Below, piece by piece: positions 61,056-64,000 of a DNA stretch of 64,000 nt. How positions within the stretch are numbered: position 1 is the stretch's first letter; each line of letters opens with the position of its first letter. The notes beneath the pieces were generated by a model. That model did no database searches. It was not told the origin of the DNA and worked only from the letters and a program-made list of their open reading frames with translations. The position numbers and the translations under genes are program-made. Source of the DNA: an uncultured Lachnospiraceae bacterium (GTDB taxonomy: Bacteria > Bacillota > Clostridia > Lachnospirales > Lachnospiraceae); assembly GCA_902776305.1 (NCBI GenBank), contig CACYPS010000005.1, forward strand, positions 1 through 64,000. Reading direction: 5' to 3'.

Positions 61056-63449
61056 ATGGATAAAATACTGCGAAAACGAATTATACGGGACCTGAAAGAT
61101 CATTTTCTCAGATACGCTGCTCTTTGCCTGCTGATCATCTTAGGGTGCTACATGCTCGTAAGCCTCCTTGCAGCTGCTGAAAACATCATGCAGGGAACAA
61201 AGGAACACCAGCTTTCCAACCGCATGGAGGATGGCCAGTTCACGACGTTTACTGCCCTTAACGCTAAGGAAGAGCAAATGATACGCGACAAAGGCGTTTC
61301 TCTCGAGAGAGCTTTCTATTATGATGTGAGATCCGAAGATAACAGAATCATCCGTGTTTTCAGGAACCGCAAAATGATAGACCTGATCGAATGCGATGAA
61401 GGGCGGCTCGCAGAAAAACCGGGCGAAGCTGTACTTGAAAAGCGATTTTGTGAAGTGAATGGATTCAGTGTAGGCGATTCGATAAATCTGGGCGGTGAAT
61501 CGTGTATCATCACCGGAATCGGAACCGTGCCGGACTATGAATCTCCGATTGCCAAGATGAGCGACAGTATCGTAGATTCTGAATCGTTCGGTCTGGCATT
61601 TGTCACATCGGAACAATACGAACACATGTTGTCAGAAGGGCATGCGCTCGAATCCGAGAATTTCGTATATGCTTACCATCTGAACGGGGCTCTCACACAT
61701 GATGAGTTAAAAGACCTGATCGAAAGCTTTGAATTTGACTACAAAGACGTTGAAGATCCATGGTTCAGAGAATACATCAGCGAGCAAATGGGCGCCGCCG
61801 AATCCGTTCGAGATTTCCTCTCCTCCCCGCTCTTTTCAAACGACACCGACGTCGATAAGCTGCGCGACATGCTCGATCCGAACATTCATAATCTGCAGCA
61901 GCTGATTGCTGCCGGCGACAATATGAGAATCGGAACAGCCGGTGACGATGTGCAGATCAACAAGAATTCCTGTCTCTTTGCGGGTATAATTGTCCTCGCT
62001 CTCTTCGCATATTGTATCGCCGTCTTCGTCATCCATGAGATAGACGATGAGAGCGAAGTCATCGGTGCACTGTATGCTCTGGGAGTAAAGAAAAGTGAGC
62101 TGATCCGCCATTACACCATTATGCCCATGGTAATCACTTTTCTCGGCGGACTGATCGGAACGGCTCTCGGTTACAGTCCGGCAGGATGCAATTTTCAGAT
62201 GTCGGATTCTTACCTGTATTTCTCGATACCGGAGATCTCGGTGCGCATTTTCCCGTACATAATCATCTACGGAATCGCGGTACCGCCGGTCATCTCGCTC
62301 ATTGTCAATTATCTGGTTATACGGAAAAAGCTGTCCCGACCGGTGCTTTCGCTCCTGAGACATGAAAAAAAGCGCGGACGTATCCACGCTTTTAAGCTTG
62401 AAAGATTCGGATTTATAACGCGTTTTCAAATCAGACAGATGCTTCGCGAACTCCGCGGCGCACTCACCGTTCTGGCCGGCCTTACGGTTTCTCTCATGCT
62501 CGTTTTCATCGGCGTCAATTGCTGGGTCATGTGCGGCCATGTTAAGGCAGACAATGTGTCGGACACAAGATTTGCCTATATGTATACTTACAAATATCCC
62601 GAGCAGACCGTACCGAAAGACGGAGAACCTGCCTGCGCGGTCACATTGAGCCGCGCATCATTCGGCTATGAATTCGATGTGACACTTCTCGGTATTGAGG
62701 AAGATACTCCGTATTTCGACCTCGATCTTCGAAAAAACCGGGAAGATGTCACGATCAGCTCTGCGATGGCACAGAAATTCGGCTTTACCGTCGGAGAGGA
62801 AATCGTTCTGGAGGATTGCGAAAATGATCAGCTCTACGCCTTCCGTGTCAGCGGTATCACCCAATATTCTCCGGGTTTCTTCGTATTCATGGATCTTGAG
62901 ACCATGCGCGATATGTTCGGGTTCGACGAGGATTATTATAATGTTGTATTTGCAGACAAAGCCCTCGATATCCCGTCCGGAAGGCTGTATTCAACGCTTG
63001 ATAAAGAGAAGGTCATTGCATCGGCAGGCGTATTTGTCGAGCTCATGTACTCTATGATTTACATCATGATCGGCGTGTCGGTCGTCATCTTCATCATCGT
63101 CATGTATCTCATGCTGGGTGTGATGGTGGACAATTCGTCCTACGATATCTCGCTTATGAAAATATTCGGCTATAAGCGCTCGGAGATTCACAAGCTCTAC
63201 TTGAACGGCAATTTCTATATTGTTGCAATCGGAACCCTGATCGTACTTCCGCTGTCCAAACTGATCATAAATTCTCTGTATCCATACTTCATCTCCAACG
63301 TCACCTGTGCGATGGATCTCAGTATGTCGCCGCTTGTCTACGTGGGAATTTATATTGCTATCATAGCAATCTATCTTCTTGTGAGTTTCTTCCTGAACCG
63401 GAAGATCGATGCGGTGAGCATACAGGAAGTCCTGAAAAACAGGGAATGA
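61056..63449 (+). CDS. FtsX-domain permease of an ABC exporter
   Basis: About 797 residues starting MDKILRKRIIRDLKDHFLRY; AGAGG lies eight bases upstream, whereas an ATG at 60984 falls in the repeat. One N-terminal helix (about 18-42), a large extracytoplasmic domain, a first FtsX core of helices near 310-430 (with IDDESEVIGALYALGVKKSEL), another helix near 475 with a second extracytoplasmic domain, and a final FtsX core (NSSYDISLMKIFGYKRSEIH) at the C-terminus. Partner of the ATPase above. No two-component system is next to it. Substrate unknown. Confidence 0.92.
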   Translation: MDKILRKRIIRDLKDHFLRYAALCLLIILGCYMLVSLLAAAENIMQGTKEHQLSNRMEDGQFTTFTALNAKEEQMIRDKGVSLERAFYYDVRSEDNRIIRVFRNRKMIDLIECDEGRLAEKPGEAVLEKRFCEVNGFSVGDSINLGGESCIITGIGTVPDYESPIAKMSDSIVDSESFGLAFVTSEQYEHMLSEGHALESENFVYAYHLNGALTHDELKDLIESFEFDYKDVEDPWFREYISEQMGAAESVRDFLSSPLFSNDTDVDKLRDMLDPNIHNLQQLIAAGDNMRIGTAGDDVQINKNSCLFAGIIVLALFAYCIAVFVIHEIDDESEVIGALYALGVKKSELIRHYTIMPMVITFLGGLIGTALGYSPAGCNFQMSDSYLYFSIPEISVRIFPYIIIYGIAVPPVISLIVNYLVIRKKLSRPVLSLLRHEKKRGRIHAFKLERFGFITRFQIRQMLRELRGALTVLAGLTVSLMLVFIGVNCWVMCGHVKADNVSDTRFAYMYTYKYPEQTVPKDGEPACAVTLSRASFGYEFDVTLLGIEEDTPYFDLDLRKNREDVTISSAMAQKFGFTVGEEIVLEDCENDQLYAFRVSGITQYSPGFFVFMDLETMRDMFGFDEDYYNVVFADKALDIPSGRLYSTLDKEKVIASAGVFVELMYSMIYIMIGVSVVIFIIVMYLMLGVMVDNSSYDISLMKIFGYKRSEIHKLYLNGNFYIVAIGTLIVLPLSKLIINSLYPYFISNVTCAMDLSMSPLVYVGIYIAIIAIYLLVSFFLNRKIDAVSIQEVLKNRE

Positions 63450-63460
63450 CGCCGGAAAGA

Positions 63461-64000
63461 TCAGGGATTAAAGAACCTGTCAATTACTTCGACAATTCCG
63501 TCATGATCGTTGTCCGACACGACAACATTGCATACTTCCTTCACATGCTCATTTGCATTGCCCATAGCTACTGCGAGACCGGCAGCTCTGAGTACGTCCA
63601 GATCGTTATCCGCGTCACCGACAGCAACGGTCTCCCAGGTGGGTATATTGAGGTACTCACATAAGATTTCCAGTCCTCTTGCCTTTGTGATCCCGGGCGG
63701 AGATACTTCGAGCGATGTGGTCTCTGCATCCGCGAGCTGCATGCCGAGATGTGATATCGCCGCCCGTGTGATTTCTCGGGTCTCCGCGCTGCGATGGTAA
63801 ATGCAGAGCTTTAAACTGTCACCGGGATGCGTGCGAACATATTCTTCTACATCGGGAACCACTGTGGCAACCCTGTCGTACATGGGCTGATAGATGCCCA
63901 TGTGGAAAACGGAGACATCCCGCATATCTTCCGTCTGCGCCACAGAAGCATCGGTCGTGAGAAGATAAGGCATTGCGCTGACTTTCCCGGCCGCCTTAAG
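63461..64000 (-). CDS. Cof-type HAD-IIB phosphatase, partial
   Basis: The C-terminal part of a Cof/YidA-like HAD hydrolase; the frame remains open through base 64000, so the N-terminus with the DxD nucleophile is outside the window. The visible 179 codons include SPPGITKARGLEILCEYL, the acidic motif AVGDADNDLDVLRAAGLAVAMGNA and VVVSDNDHDGIVEVIDRF. These proteins dephosphorylate sugar phosphates or flavin intermediates. It is convergent with the ABC permease gene. Confidence 0.93.
   Translation of the reverse strand, partial: LKAAGKVSAMPYLLTTDASVAQTEDMRDVSVFHMGIYQPMYDRVATVVPDVEEYVRTHPGDSLKLCIYHRSAETREITRAAISHLGMQLADAETTSLEVSPPGITKARGLEILCEYLNIPTWETVAVGDADNDLDVLRAAGLAVAMGNANEHVKEVCNVVVSDNDHDGIVEVIDRFFNP

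Noticed and set aside
1-64000. Prophage, integrative element, rRNA or tRNA genes
   Set aside because: No integrase, structural phage protein, transposase, rRNA segment or tRNA cloverleaf was noticed on reading both strands; short tRNAs could still be missed without a dedicated scan.

Overview
The window looks like a chromosomal segment of an anaerobic, low-to-mid GC member of the Bacillota, most likely Clostridia of the Lachnospiraceae type. The inference rests on gene content: an hrcA-grpE heat-shock operon under a CIRCE operator, ftsEX, a type III glutamine synthetase, class II fructose-bisphosphate aldolase, bifunctional AdhE, a CsoR/CopA copper locus, a Glc-family PTS permease, CdaR-type and DegV proteins, a DUF6472-like small protein and AGGAGG ribosome binding sites almost everywhere. 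No rRNA, tRNA, CRISPR array, integrase or transposase was recognised.

Layout. 1-9.8 kb (mostly minus strand): grpE and hrcA, a 200-base fold-back element, an SPFH/band 7 membrane protein, a small Cys protein, prsW-uvrB, ftsE-ftsX and a CdaR-like regulator. 9.8-25.5 kb: glnN, fba, a lipid kinase, an HtrA protease on the plus strand, an orphan binding lipoprotein, a PTS EIIBCA, an amylosucrase-like GH13 enzyme with a histone-like tail, and CopA fused to a CopZ-like domain. 25.6-34.2 kb: csoR with its operator, an MFS carrier, a GT2-like short protein, an orphan galactose-type binding protein and a four-gene envelope operon (SH3b lipoprotein, MBOAT, SGNH-like, YihY). 34.6-42.4 kb: a small membrane protein, cca, an unknown membrane protein, a frameshifted gene, glycogen synthase with a Lys/Ala-rich N-terminal extension, a dehydrogenase remnant, a GMP synthase lacking its amidotransferase domain, and an esterase. 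42.7-49.7 kb: a signalling cluster with a His-less hybrid kinase facing a CheB-CheR-PAS-kinase-receiver fusion, followed by an HPt protein. 49.7-64 kb: AIM24-like protein, an acetyltransferase-patatin fusion, DegV, cupin, HypA, adhE and an APH-like kinase, a second DegV, an ABC exporter pair and a partial HAD phosphatase.

Two themes run across the window. First, both alpha-glucan polymerising enzymes (amylosucrase-like and GlgA) carry roughly 150-residue Lys/Ala/Pro/Glu repeat tails at opposite ends. Second, intergenic DNA is populated by several families of short palindromic repeats. One has GGCTGYCGCA arms and always sits at gene 3' ends. Another has a CAAGAACGCC hairpin. A third is an 86-base pair of near-identical copies. 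The strongest candidates for something undescribed are the tailed glucan polymerases, the CheB-CheR/HPt/pseudokinase relay and the acetyltransferase-patatin fusion.
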